A stretch of DNA of 64,000 bases. Source: Nitrospira sp. (GTDB lineage: Bacteria; Nitrospirota; Nitrospiria; Nitrospirales; Nitrospiraceae). Shown piece after piece: positions 7,883 to 16,239 of this stretch. The number at the start of each line of letters is the position of its first letter. Position 1 is the first letter of the stretch. The notes under the pieces are model-generated. The model was not told where the DNA came from. It searched no databases and saw only the letters and a program-made list of their open reading frames with translations. The translations under genes were made by a program, and so were the position numbers. Location of the stretch: positions 1-64,000 of the forward strand of contig JAHFEW010000013.1 in the NCBI GenBank assembly GCA_023248215.1, in the 5' to 3' direction.

Positions 7883-9487
7883 ATGGTCACCGCCACCAGG
7901 TTCAACGCACCTTCTCCGTTGCAGTGGATCAGTCTGATCACCGCAGCATGCCTGGTCTTGCCCACGTGCTATATCATCTATGTGGCGCTGACCGCTGCGC
8001 CAGCCGTGTGGAGCCGCCTCTGGTCGACCCGCATCCCTGAGCTTCTGTGGAACACCCTGTCCCTTGCCACGAGCGTGGCCATGACCACCTTAGTGCTCGG
8101 CGTGTCCCTGGCCTGGATCATGGTTCGATATGAATTTCCCGGCCGTCGAATCTGGGAATGGGCGATCGTCCTTCCCCTCGCGATGCCGACATATGTGCTC
8201 GCCTACGTGTACGCCCATCTCTTCGGCATGGGGGGCCCCGCAGAGCAGTGGTGGCAGGCCTTCCTGGGTTCGGAAGCCCGGCTACTCTCACCCCAAAGCT
8301 TCTCCGGCGTCACGCTGATCATGGCCCTCGACACCTTTCCTTTTGTCTACCTGCTGGCTCGAAGCGCACTCCTGAATCTCAATGTCTCCTTTGAAGAAGT
8401 GGCACGCGCCTGCGGCGTGCCTCCCTGGGCCGCACTCTGGCGAGTCACTCTGCCGCTCATTCGTCCCGCCATTGCAGCAGGGCTCGCACTCGTGATTTTG
8501 TATGTCGTCTCGGACTTTGGGGCCGTCTCTCTTCTCCGTTACCAAACACTCACCTATGCAGTCTACCAACAGATGACCGGCCGCTACGACCAGAGCGCCG
8601 CCAGCATCCTGAGCCTGCTGCTCGTGGTCATGGCCATCATCTTTCTCGTGACGGAACGATGGTTCCGCCAACGCAGTCGCTTCTATCAAACATCCGGCCG
8701 ATACCGCACATCGACTCGTCGTCGCGAGGGCCTCGTGGGCACCACCCTCCTTACGACCTACGTGGTGCTGGTCTTCGGGGCCTCCTTCGGTATTCCGGCC
8801 GTCATGCTGATTCAGTGGAGCATCGCTGCCCTTTCCCAAGGAGCGCTGGATGCCCGATTTTTCACCTTCGTCTGGAATAGCAGCTTTCTGTCCGCTCTGG
8901 CGGCTGGCGGTGCCGTCCTGATCGGTCTCCCGCTGGCCTACCTGGCCAGCCGCCGACCTTCGCGGCTCAATCTCGCCTGTCTCCAAGCCGCATACGCCGG
9001 CTACGCCCTGCCCGGCCCGGTCACCGCCCTCGCGGTCCTTGTGCTCTTCACCCACTTCGTACCGGCCTTGTACGGCTCGGTGGTCGTACTGCTCATCGCC
9101 TACGTCCTGCATTTCATCCCCGTGGGACTGCAATCCATGGAGCCGGCGCTGCAACAGGTGACCCCCAATGTGGAAGAGGTAGCACGAACCTTAGGCTGCA
9201 CGACTCGACAGACCCTCCGGCGTGTCACCCTGCCGCTTATTCAAAATGGTTGTGTCACCGCATGGGTCTTGATGTTTCTGCAGACCATGAAGGAACTTCC
9301 AGCCACCTTACTGTTGCGTCCGGTTGGATTTGATACACTGGCGATTCGTGTCTGGCTGGAAGCCAGTGAGGAGTATTATCAGCTGGCAGCGCCTTCCGCC
9401 CTGCTGATTGTCCTGCTAAGCGTGCCGGCGCTGCTGTTGCTGGTCTCCAAGGATTGGCGGGGGCGTCATCAGGGGGTCGTCACATGA
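7883..9487 (+). CDS. fbpB: Ferric iron ABC transporter permease (FbpB type)
   Basis: Large inner-membrane permease of about 534 residues made of two fused BPD-type halves, as in FbpB/SfuB. Each half has an EAA loop: EEVARACGVPPWAALWRVTL (about residue 172) and EEVARTLGCTTRQTLRRVTL (about residue 430), which contact the ATPase. About twelve helices are predicted. ATG 7883 is chosen over an in-frame TTG at 7877. Its stop overlaps the ATG of the ATPase gene (ATGA), suggesting translational coupling. Confidence 0.92.
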   Translation: MVTATRFNAPSPLQWISLITAACLVLPTCYIIYVALTAAPAVWSRLWSTRIPELLWNTLSLATSVAMTTLVLGVSLAWIMVRYEFPGRRIWEWAIVLPLAMPTYVLAYVYAHLFGMGGPAEQWWQAFLGSEARLLSPQSFSGVTLIMALDTFPFVYLLARSALLNLNVSFEEVARACGVPPWAALWRVTLPLIRPAIAAGLALVILYVVSDFGAVSLLRYQTLTYAVYQQMTGRYDQSAASILSLLLVVMAIIFLVTERWFRQRSRFYQTSGRYRTSTRRREGLVGTTLLTTYVVLVFGASFGIPAVMLIQWSIAALSQGALDARFFTFVWNSSFLSALAAGGAVLIGLPLAYLASRRPSRLNLACLQAAYAGYALPGPVTALAVLVLFTHFVPALYGSVVVLLIAYVLHFIPVGLQSMEPALQQVTPNVEEVARTLGCTTRQTLRRVTLPLIQNGCVTAWVLMFLQTMKELPATLLLRPVGFDTLAIRVWLEASEEYYQLAAPSALLIVLLSVPALLLLVSKDWRGRHQGVVT

Positions 9488-10632
9488 ATCGTGCGAACGC
9501 ATCGGAAACCGATAAGCAACAGTGCCAACCTGCAGCCCCCGCACTCGAGGGCGAAGATTTGACCGTCTCCCGTTCACCCGTTCTTGAACTGCGCGAGGTC
9601 TCCTGTGCCTACGAGCCGAACCGGCCAGCCGTCGAACAGATCACGTTCACGGTCCACCAGGGAGAAATCCTCTGTCTCTTGGGCCCCTCCGGATGCGGCA
9701 AAACCACCATTCTTCGCGCGATCGCGGGGTTTGAGCGGGTGATCGCCGGCAAGATTGCGCTCTCGGGGCAACTCGTTTCTTCGAGGGACACCATGGTCCC
9801 CACGGAACAACGGCACATCGGTATGGTCTTTCAGGAATATGCCCTGTTTCCCCACCTGCGCGTCGACAAGAATATCGCCTTCGGCCTCAGCCATCTCTCA
9901 CGGATCCAACAGAAGGCCATCGTTGATGATCTCCTGGCCCTCACCGGGTTACACGGTCTAGAACACCGGTACCCCCACGAGCTGTCCGGTGGTCAACAGC
10001 AACGCGTCGCGCTGGCTCGCGCGCTGGCCCTGCGCCCAGTGCTGCTGCTGCTCGACGAACCCTTCAGCAATCTCGATCCCGATATGGCCAGCCGCATGCG
10101 ACAAGACCTCCACGCACTGCTGCGACAAACCAAGACGACGGCGATTCTGGTCACCCATGACCACGATGAAGCCTTTGCCATGGCGGACCGAGTGGCGGTC
10201 TTGAACCGTGGCCGGCTGGAACAATTCGACACGCCCGAAGCGATTTACCACCTGCCGACCACACCGTTCGTCGCCGACTTCGTTGGGCAGGCGGATTTCA
10301 TTTCCGGCATCGTAACGAACGACCTGGTCACCACCGAAATCGGTGAATTTCCCAATACCAGGAATCTCCCCACAGGCACCAACGTGGTCGTGATGATTCG
10401 CCCCGACGATATTCATATCGTGCCGACCAAGGGAGCAGATGCCCACATTCTGGGAAGGCAATTCAAAGGATCCGAGAATGTGTATACAATCCAGCTCCCC
10501 TCCGGACAAATCGTGCACAGCAGCGAATCGTCCTTAAGCATTTATCACGTGGGAACGGCGATTGCCCTGCGAGTGGTGGCGACACATACCGTGCTGTTCC
10601 CTCAACAGCCCGGACCACGAGCGGACACGTAG
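9484..10632 (+). CDS. fbpC: Ferric iron ABC transporter ATP-binding protein (FbpC type)
   Basis: Cytoplasmic ATPase of 382 residues powering the importer. It shows Walker A GPSGCGKT (about 67-74), Q-loop VFQEYALFP, signature LSGGQQQR, Walker B LLLLDEP and the switch His in LVTHDHDEA. The C-terminal 100 residues form a TOBE-like domain (VMIRPDDIHIV). An N-terminal extension of about 30 residues precedes the ATPase fold. ATG 9484 overlaps the permease stop by four bases. No terminator is seen before exbB, so read-through into the TonB system is possible. Confidence 0.93.
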   Translation: MNRANASETDKQQCQPAAPALEGEDLTVSRSPVLELREVSCAYEPNRPAVEQITFTVHQGEILCLLGPSGCGKTTILRAIAGFERVIAGKIALSGQLVSSRDTMVPTEQRHIGMVFQEYALFPHLRVDKNIAFGLSHLSRIQQKAIVDDLLALTGLHGLEHRYPHELSGGQQQRVALARALALRPVLLLLDEPFSNLDPDMASRMRQDLHALLRQTKTTAILVTHDHDEAFAMADRVAVLNRGRLEQFDTPEAIYHLPTTPFVADFVGQADFISGIVTNDLVTTEIGEFPNTRNLPTGTNVVVMIRPDDIHIVPTKGADAHILGRQFKGSENVYTIQLPSGQIVHSSESSLSIYHVGTAIALRVVATHTVLFPQQPGPRADT

Positions 10633-10753
10633 GCGGGCCGTGGGGAGGCTCAGGCCCCATGACGCTCCGGCGCAGGTCCAGACATGCCTGCCGAGATCAA
10701 GACGGAGTTCTCCGCCAACACAGAACCAACATTGAGAGGTGGAGGATCGACGA

Positions 10754-11179
10754 ATGGACGTGCTGAAAAATGCGGTTGAATATGGAATCATCGGATTACT
10801 GGTCGCATTGAGCGTATGGTCGGTCGCGGTCGCGGTCGAGCGGTGGCTCTACTATCGACGCGTGGATCTGTCGCAATTTTCCGACGTGCAGACCTTTGAA
10901 ATGGCGCTGACCAAACGGCTGGTCATCATCGGCACGGTCGCCGCCAATGCCCCTTATATTGGATTGCTGGGCACTGTCCTGGGAATTATGATGACCTTCC
11001 ACACGATGGGAACATCCGGCACAATGGCCGTCAATACCATCATGATCGGCTTGAGTTTGGCGCTGAAGGCGACCGCCGTCGGCTTGCTCGTCGCCATTCC
11101 CTGCGTCGTCATGAACAACGTCTTACGCCGCCGCGTGGCGGAACTTCTGACCACGTATAGGACCCAACATGGAACGTGA
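10754..11179 (+). CDS. exbB: ExbB/TolQ-type proton channel subunit, short form
   Basis: Inner-membrane motor protein of the TonB system. At 141 residues it is the short ExbB form (as in epsilonproteobacteria) rather than the roughly 240-residue enteric form. It has three hydrophobic helices: residues 8-30, then the conserved block AANAPYIGLLGTVLGIMMTF, then LALKATAVGLLVAIP with the conserved Thr. ATG 10754 follows GGTGGAGGA. Its end overlaps exbD, and it energises outer-membrane transport together with ExbD and TonB. Confidence 0.9.
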   Translation: MDVLKNAVEYGIIGLLVALSVWSVAVAVERWLYYRRVDLSQFSDVQTFEMALTKRLVIIGTVAANAPYIGLLGTVLGIMMTFHTMGTSGTMAVNTIMIGLSLALKATAVGLLVAIPCVVMNNVLRRRVAELLTTYRTQHGT

Positions 11180-11543
11180 GGTTAATCAGATCAATGTGAT
11201 CCCACTGGTGGACGTGATGCTGGTGCTGCTCGTCATCGTGCTGACCACCGCAACCTTCATCAGCACCGGCCAGATACCAGTGAATCTCGCGAAAGCGAAG
11301 GAAGCCGGGGATCGCAAAGATGTGCCCGTCGTCGTTACGCTGACAGCGAACGGCGAACTCTTTCTGAACGACCGGCCGATTCCGGCGGACGGGCTCAAAA
11401 CCGTTCTCCTGGCGCACCCGCGCGAATCCCTGGTCGTCGTGCGGGCCGACAAAGTTACCCTACTGGAGCGGTTCGTCTCGGTCGTAGACGAGATACGTGG
11501 ATTGGGATTTCAATCTGTCAGTCTGGAGGTTGTACGGTTGTGA
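11169..11543 (+). CDS. exbD: ExbD/TolR-type biopolymer transport protein
   Basis: A 124-residue single-pass inner-membrane protein with a periplasmic domain. The N-terminus INVIPLVDVMLVLLVIVL carries the essential channel Asp in the membrane helix. The periplasmic part (SLVVVRADK... VVDEIRGLGF) matches the ExbD/TolR fold. It overlaps exbB by 11 bases and tonB by four (GTGA), so exbB-exbD-tonB is one tightly coupled unit. Confidence 0.92.
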   Translation: MEREVNQINVIPLVDVMLVLLVIVLTTATFISTGQIPVNLAKAKEAGDRKDVPVVVTLTANGELFLNDRPIPADGLKTVLLAHPRESLVVVRADKVTLLERFVSVVDEIRGLGFQSVSLEVVRL

Positions 11544-12502
11544 CCACCCGTCATGCCGGCATACCCGGCGAATTCTTCCGCCTCCGTACGAGCGGGTGGA
11601 TCGTCTCGTTGTGCCTGCATGGCAGCCTCATCTTCTTAACTGGGCTCCTCGTCGCCAAAATCGGCCTGGCCCCGCCGTCACCCCTGTTTCATTGGGATGT
11701 GACGGTCATCGACCCTCCCAACTCGTCACCGACTCCCCCGGCATCTCCTGAAGTGCCCGTGGCTTCTTCGAAAGTCACCAAGCCTATTCTACGCAGCACT
11801 CCATCGAGCGCAGCCGGCAACAGGCGGTTCCTCGCACCGCTCCGGACCGCGCCAGCACCGACCTCAACAGCCGCGGCGACAGACCACCAAACTGTCGATT
11901 CAGTCCTCACCCAGCACCACCAAGACCCCCAGCGGACACTTGAGCACATCGCTGCTGTCCCTCTTCACGAACAGCAGGAATCAGCAAGTGAGCAGAGCGT
12001 CCAGCATCATGCGGCCTTGGTGCCGGCGGAAACACCTATAGAACCACACGCTCCACAGCTGGCGCCGGTGCCGCCAGAGGCTGCGGCTCCTCCTGCGTCA
12101 GAACCGTCATCGCATTCGCTTGCCCCACAGCACGTGCTTGAGACTGCAACCACTCCGGCCCAAGTGGCGTCGCTCACCCCCTCGACCGCCACGACTCCGG
12201 TCGCCCGGAAACCGGACTATGGGTGGCTCGCAGACACCCTCCTGCATCGCATTGAAGCGCTGAAACGATATCCCGCTTCGGCACGGCTGGATCGTCTGGA
12301 AGGACGCGTGATAGTGCGGATTGTGATCGAAGAAGACGGGCAGATCGCGTCAGTCGCTATCGCAAAAAGTTCCGGCCATGACGTACTGGATCAGGCGGCA
12401 CTGGAGACCCTTCGAGAGGCATCGCCGATCGCACTGACGCGGCCGCTCGAAAAATCCCCGGTGACGATTCAGATTCCCCTCAGTTATCGCCTTGGCCGGT
12501 AG
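11540..12502 (+). CDS. tonB: TonB energy-transducing protein
   Basis: A 320-residue protein anchored by one N-terminal helix (about residues 18-40). A long Pro/Ala/Thr-rich periplasmic spacer (about 50-220) is followed by the C-terminal TonB fold: ALKRYPASARLDRLEGRVIV, VIEEDGQIASVAIAKSSGHD, then LDQAALETLREASP. It couples the ExbBD motor to outer-membrane receptors. GTG start overlapping the exbD stop. No TonB-dependent receptor gene is in this window, so its client is encoded elsewhere. Confidence 0.93.
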   Translation: MTTRHAGIPGEFFRLRTSGWIVSLCLHGSLIFLTGLLVAKIGLAPPSPLFHWDVTVIDPPNSSPTPPASPEVPVASSKVTKPILRSTPSSAAGNRRFLAPLRTAPAPTSTAAATDHQTVDSVLTQHHQDPQRTLEHIAAVPLHEQQESASEQSVQHHAALVPAETPIEPHAPQLAPVPPEAAAPPASEPSSHSLAPQHVLETATTPAQVASLTPSTATTPVARKPDYGWLADTLLHRIEALKRYPASARLDRLEGRVIVRIVIEEDGQIASVAIAKSSGHDVLDQAALETLREASPIALTRPLEKSPVTIQIPLSYRLGR

Positions 12503-12586
12503 GCCTGGGATCTTATCGGTGACAGGACGACTTCAGCCAGACGGATAGGATCGCACCAACCTTGATGGCTAAGACGGCTCGTTGAA

Positions 12587-13615
12587 TTATTCACCGCCCT
12601 CATTGATTCGGACCCTTCCTTTGAGATACGAGGAAATCCAAACCTTACCGTCGCGATCTACTATGATCGCGCCGACCCCCGGAAGCCGTTCGATTAATGC
12701 CAGCCCCCGTTTTCGCCCCATCACAAAGACTCCAGTATCCAAGCCATCCGCCGTCACCCCATCACGGGCCACTACCGTGACACTTTGGCAGTCACGCGCC
12801 GGTTGCAATGTCACCGGATCAAGAATGTGATGGTACCGCACGCCGTCCCGTTCGAAATAACGCTCATAGTCCCCCGCTGTCGAAATCGCCTCATCCTGAA
12901 GATCGACAAACGCCAGCACCGCGTCCTCGCGCCGCGGATGCCGAATGCCGAAGGGAAACTTCGTGCCGCCTGGAAGCTGACCGAACGTCCTCATGTCGCC
13001 AGACAAAGCAACAACCCCTGCGGCTGCTCCGGCCTTCTGCATCGCCGCTACGGCCATGTCCGCTGCAAACCCCTTACCGATACCCCCAACATCCACCCGC
13101 ATACCGGCCTTGGCCAAATAGGCCGACCCTTGTACTTTATTAAGATGGAGCGCTCTCAGATCCGTGAGCGGGCGAACCGCCTGTAACGCCTCATCCGGTG
13201 GAACCTGTTGTCGATCCAAGACGCTCCATGCCTCGACTGCCGGGCCCACAAGAATATTGAAGCCTCCGTCCGTCAACCGAGCCATCTCAATCGAGGCTTC
13301 CAAAATACTCATCGTATCAGGACTGATTGCAATGGCCTTCCTGCCGGCCGCTGCATTGACTTGCGAGAGTTCGCTGGTCGCGATCCAGGTACTGAGCAAC
13401 TCTTCTAAACGATGGATCTCTTGAAATCCGGCCGATGCCGCCTCCTGTGCCATCGGCCGACTTGGTGCGACAGCCGTCACGGTCACCAGTGTCCCCATGT
13501 GCATCTGCGTCCGCTTCACGACTACAGGAGCGGTCGCAACGCCCCCCCCTACACACCCCGCCCCAAACAACAGAGCGATGAAGAGACCACCCATGATTGC
13601 AATGCGATATCCCAT
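12587..13615 (-). CDS. apbE: FAD:protein FMN transferase (ApbE), lipoprotein
   Basis: Exported enzyme that attaches FMN covalently to Thr/Ser of FMN-binding proteins using FAD. 342 residues with a lipoprotein signal (LFGAGC lipobox near residue 20). Family landmarks are QMHMGTLVTVTAV, VDVGGIGKGFAADMAV, ALSGDMRTFG, FGIRHPRRED, STAGDYERYF, HHILDP and DGLDTGVFVMG. AGGAG precedes the ATG at 13615; an ATG at 13636 also exists but overlaps the upstream lipoprotein gene. A probable substrate, the SGAT-bearing FMN-binding protein, is encoded about 3 kb away in the divergent operon. Confidence 0.93.
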   Translation of the reverse strand: MGYRIAIMGGLFIALLFGAGCVGGGVATAPVVVKRTQMHMGTLVTVTAVAPSRPMAQEAASAGFQEIHRLEELLSTWIATSELSQVNAAAGRKAIAISPDTMSILEASIEMARLTDGGFNILVGPAVEAWSVLDRQQVPPDEALQAVRPLTDLRALHLNKVQGSAYLAKAGMRVDVGGIGKGFAADMAVAAMQKAGAAAGVVALSGDMRTFGQLPGGTKFPFGIRHPRREDAVLAFVDLQDEAISTAGDYERYFERDGVRYHHILDPVTLQPARDCQSVTVVARDGVTADGLDTGVFVMGRKRGLALIERLPGVGAIIVDRDGKVWISSYLKGRVRINEGGE

Positions 13616-13625
13616 CCACAGACTC

Positions 13626-14252
13626 CTACCAGACATGACGCTGAAAATACTTTGGGTATCGAGGATAGGGCAAGACCTCGTACAGCCGAGTCTCTGTCTC
13701 TGCGGGGAGAGGAATGACCGTCATCAGGGATTCCCCCGCGAGGGCCGGAAACTGCTCTCGAATCTTGTCTTCCGCCTGTTGTCGTGCGTCGTTTTCAGAA
13801 ACCATTGACACGAGCACCATGCGTCCATAACGAGGCGAATCAACTCCAAAACGCCAGGTCCCCACATAAGCGATGGGTTCGTCTCCCACCGAAAACGAAG
13901 AAGAGAGCTGAGCCATTGAGAGAAATGGACCTTCGCTGATTTGCACTCGCGTGATTTCGTACGCTCCCGCGGGAAGAAAAAAGGCAAAGGCCTTATCGTT
14001 TGCCTCAACTGTCACACTGTATCGGACGTCTGTCTGACGATGCAGCAGTTCCACCTGACGAACCTCCGGCCCAAACCGTCTCTCCCGGTCCCCGGTAATC
14101 ACTGCGACCGCTCGGCCTGCGACGAGAATCATCCGAGCATCCACTGGCTGTGGGACGGTCGGCGCCTCTGTGACACACCCCCATAAGCCGGTGAGCCATA
14201 ATGTCCCTACTACCCCCGCCAGGCGGAAGGTATTTAGAGAGGCTCGTCTCAT
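13626..14252 (-). CDS. Putative lipoprotein of unknown function beside apbE
   Basis: A 208-residue exported protein: N-terminus MRRASLNTF, hydrophobic segment, then LTGLWGC as a plausible lipobox. The mature part looks all-beta: RMILVAGRAVAVI, then FAFFLPAGAYEITRVQI, then AYVGTWRFGV. The 'LPAGAYEI' segment recalls PEGA or carboxypeptidase-regulatory-like folds, but I cannot assign a family. It immediately precedes apbE in the same direction and diverges from the Fur-box operon. It may be a surface or periplasmic accessory of the flavin/iron system (inference). Confidence 0.65.
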   Translation of the reverse strand: MRRASLNTFRLAGVVGTLWLTGLWGCVTEAPTVPQPVDARMILVAGRAVAVITGDRERRFGPEVRQVELLHRQTDVRYSVTVEANDKAFAFFLPAGAYEITRVQISEGPFLSMAQLSSSFSVGDEPIAYVGTWRFGVDSPRYGRMVLVSMVSENDARQQAEDKIREQFPALAGESLMTVIPLPAETETRLYEVLPYPRYPKYFQRHVW

Positions 14253-14323
14253 GAGGCAATTATAGGTAACCGGGCAGGGGGAATGCACGCGAGCAGCACC
14301 GCACAGAGACCGACAATCTACGC

Positions 14324-14353
14324 TTGACATTCCGACCCCTATCGAGATATTAA
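14324..14353 (+). promoter_or_regulatory. Sigma-70-type promoter of the Com-like/porin operon
   Basis: TTGACA at 14324-14329 and TATTAA at 14348-14353, spacer 18. The -10 element is overlapped by the Fur-box-like sequence, the expected arrangement for iron-dependent repression. Confidence 0.6.
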
Positions 14354-14365
14354 TAATCGTTCTCA
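14351..14365. promoter_or_regulatory. Fur box (12 of 14 matches to the 7-1-7 consensus)
   Basis: Read on the minus strand the site is TGAGAACGATTATTA; against TGATAAT-N-ATTATCA it mismatches at two positions in the first half and one in the second, so 11-12 of 14 match depending on how the half-sites are scored. It overlaps the -10 region of the rightward promoter and may also affect leftward transcription of the lipoprotein-apbE pair. Confidence 0.6.
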
Positions 14366-14392
14366 ATTTCATTAATAAATCTATTCTCCACC

Positions 14393-14572
14393 ATGATTGC
14401 AAGCAAAACTCCGACTTCCCCTTCCTGCCAGAACAGCGAGACTCGTTGCGAATGCGGACAACTCATCGCCAAGGTTTGCGAGCAAGGCCTTGAGGTCAAG
14501 TGCAAGCGCTGCAAACGCATCGTAGTGATCCCATTCATCTCAATCGAAGGCTGGGGCAGCGTCACAGCATGA
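14393..14572 (+). CDS. Com-like zinc-ribbon mini-protein (59 residues)
   Basis: A short ORF with the pattern TRCECGQLIAKVCEQGLEVK followed by CKRCKRIVVI, that is CxC...CxxC (Cys at about 19, 21, 37 and 40). This matches the Mu Com family, small zinc-finger proteins of which phage Mu Com is a translational activator that binds mRNA. It is the first gene after the Fur-box promoter, and its stop overlaps the start of the next ORF (ATGA). No strong Shine-Dalgarno is visible before its ATG. I infer a possible RNA-binding or translational role for this operon. Confidence 0.65.
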   Translation: MIASKTPTSPSCQNSETRCECGQLIAKVCEQGLEVKCKRCKRIVVIPFISIEGWGSVTA

Positions 14573-14709
14573 TTCGAGTTACGAAAGGAGGCCTCGTCAC
14601 CGGCAAAGATCCAGGACTTCGATCTTACACACTTGTTTTCCCTACAGACCAGAGACCCTTGAGTCCCGAGTCAAACCACAACCTTACTCGCGATGGAGGA
14701 TACCGATGA
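14569..14709 (+). CDS. 46-residue ORF bridging the Com-like gene and the porin gene
   Basis: It starts with ATGA overlap on the Com-like gene and ends with ATGA overlap on the porin gene, so the three frames form an unbroken chain. The protein begins MIRVTKGGLVTGKDPGL and ends NLTRDGGYR; no family recognised, no signal peptide, no membrane segment. It may be a real small protein or a coupling ORF whose translation delivers ribosomes to the porin start, possibly under Com-like control. Confidence 0.4.
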   Translation: MIRVTKGGLVTGKDPGLRSYTLVFPTDQRPLSPESNHNLTRDGGYR

Positions 14710-16181
14710 AGATACGGTCAATCCTCGGGGCTCTCGTCCTGGCCAGTTTACCGGCGATGCCGGCGTTGGCTGAAAACATGACCCCGGAGGACATCAAAAA
14801 GCTGGTCGATGAAGCGGTGGAGAAACGGTTGCAAGAACACGAACGGCGCGAAGGTACTGCTGAACGTCGGGAGCGTCCCACCATGCCTGAGGAAGAACCA
14901 GGAATAGGTTCTCTTCCTGAGGTTGGACGGGAACGCCGAACTGAAACGCAACCAGCCCTCTCCTTCGGATCGACCGGATCAGGGCGTTTAGTGTATGCCA
15001 AACCGTTCGTCTCAGCACCAAAAGCTATTGTCGGTGGCTATTTTGACATCCAATACCGTTCGCATCGCAAAGGCGTCCTAGAAACCGGCGGATTTGGCAA
15101 CGGGACGACGAATGGATTCGACCAGCAACGATTTGTACCCTTCATTTACGCAGACATTACAGAGCATGTGAAGTTTGCCTCTGAAATTGAGATCGAGCAC
15201 GGGATTAGAGAAACCAGTGACAACGAAATCAGCCTGGAATTTGCCCATATGGACTATCTCGTGCATGAACCCTTCAACATTCGGGCAGGGATTCTGCTTA
15301 TCCCCATCGGCAAGTTCAACTTGCTGCACGACTCGCCGTTGAACGACTTGACCGATCGGCCGCTTGTCAGCCGGCTGATCATCCCGACAACCATGGCCGA
15401 GACAGGCGTGGGGTTCTATGGCACCCTCTATCCTGGCCGCACGAGCAAACTGGATTATGAGTTCTACGTGACGACCGGTCCTTGCGGATATAACCAAGAC
15501 GGCTCCCCACGTGTCAGTGAGGAAAACGGCACGAAAAACTCCCGGCAACGGAAATGCGCATCCGATGACGGGTTGGACATTAATAACGGGAAAGCGGTCT
15601 CAGGTCGTGTGGCCTTCAGCCCGATGCTCGGCGTAGAAGTCGCAGGATCGAGCTATTACGGTAATCAATCTGCCACCAGCTATAACCCCTTGAGTATCAC
15701 GGCAATTGACTGGACGCTCCAAAAAGGACCGTTTGAGATCCTCGGCGAAGCTGCGTGGGCCTATGCCAGAGGAAACTCCCGGGCGATTCAAGGAGCTACA
15801 TTTGCCACCCCTGGGACACTGCTGAGCGGTCTCAATACGTTGAATTCCTTTGCTGCTCCCCCACAACGGATGCAGGGATTCTATATTCAAGGTAACTACC
15901 ACTTCATGCCGGCGTTCCTGACCAAATTCTCGCCGAAGCGGTTCGGTGAAGGGTCCACGTTTACTGCCGTCGTCCGGTATGACCGCGTAAATTTGAATCG
16001 GGATAACCGAGGCGAAAGTGAGGGCCAACTTGAACAGATCTCCTTTGGCTTGAATTATCGGCCCGTCGAGGATGCTGTCTTTAAGATCAGCTATCAATAC
16101 ATGCCGAAGGCGTTTAACGCGAACACCGGAGAACGGATTCACGACAGTGCTGTTGTTCTCTCAGCCGCAACGTATTTCTGA
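14706..16181 (+). CDS. Outer-membrane porin (phosphate-selective-porin-like)
   Basis: A 491-residue outer-membrane beta-barrel protein. It has a signal peptide (to about residue 22, PAMPALA), then a charged helical segment (about 25-60, EDIKKLVDEAVEKRLQEH) likely to form a coiled coil or reach the peptidoglycan, then alternating beta-strand sequence to a C-terminal Phe (AATYF), the usual barrel end. It resembles OprO/OprP-type porins in general pattern. Two Cys about 24 residues apart (near 260-285) could close a loop disulfide. It is not a TonB-dependent receptor: no plug or TonB box. Start supported by GGAGG. Confidence 0.75.
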   Translation: MKIRSILGALVLASLPAMPALAENMTPEDIKKLVDEAVEKRLQEHERREGTAERRERPTMPEEEPGIGSLPEVGRERRTETQPALSFGSTGSGRLVYAKPFVSAPKAIVGGYFDIQYRSHRKGVLETGGFGNGTTNGFDQQRFVPFIYADITEHVKFASEIEIEHGIRETSDNEISLEFAHMDYLVHEPFNIRAGILLIPIGKFNLLHDSPLNDLTDRPLVSRLIIPTTMAETGVGFYGTLYPGRTSKLDYEFYVTTGPCGYNQDGSPRVSEENGTKNSRQRKCASDDGLDINNGKAVSGRVAFSPMLGVEVAGSSYYGNQSATSYNPLSITAIDWTLQKGPFEILGEAAWAYARGNSRAIQGATFATPGTLLSGLNTLNSFAAPPQRMQGFYIQGNYHFMPAFLTKFSPKRFGEGSTFTAVVRYDRVNLNRDNRGESEGQLEQISFGLNYRPVEDAVFKISYQYMPKAFNANTGERIHDSAVVLSAATYF

Positions 16182-16191
16182 TTCGAGCACG

Positions 16192-16222
16192 GGCGATCCT
16201 TCTCTGCTAGAGAGGGATCGCC
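16192..16222. other. Intercistronic hairpin after the porin gene
   Basis: Arms GGCGATCCTTCTCT and AGAGAGGGATCGCC pair over 14 bases with a single G-U, loop of three. No U-run follows, so it is more likely an mRNA-stabilising or processing hairpin than a terminator; it would allow a high porin to downstream-gene ratio. Confidence 0.6.
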
Positions 16223-16239
16223 GTGTACGAGAAGGAGTA

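Noticed and set aside
8288-9154. 288-codon open frame antisense to the ferric permease gene
   Set aside because: Low-complexity His/Gly/Asp/Glu-rich translation typical of the mirror frame of a hydrophobic GC-rich gene; the permease on the other strand is certain.
14706-16181. Porin considered as a TonB-dependent receptor, given the nearby TonB genes
   Set aside because: Only 491 residues, no plug domain and no TonB box; pattern fits a small barrel porin.
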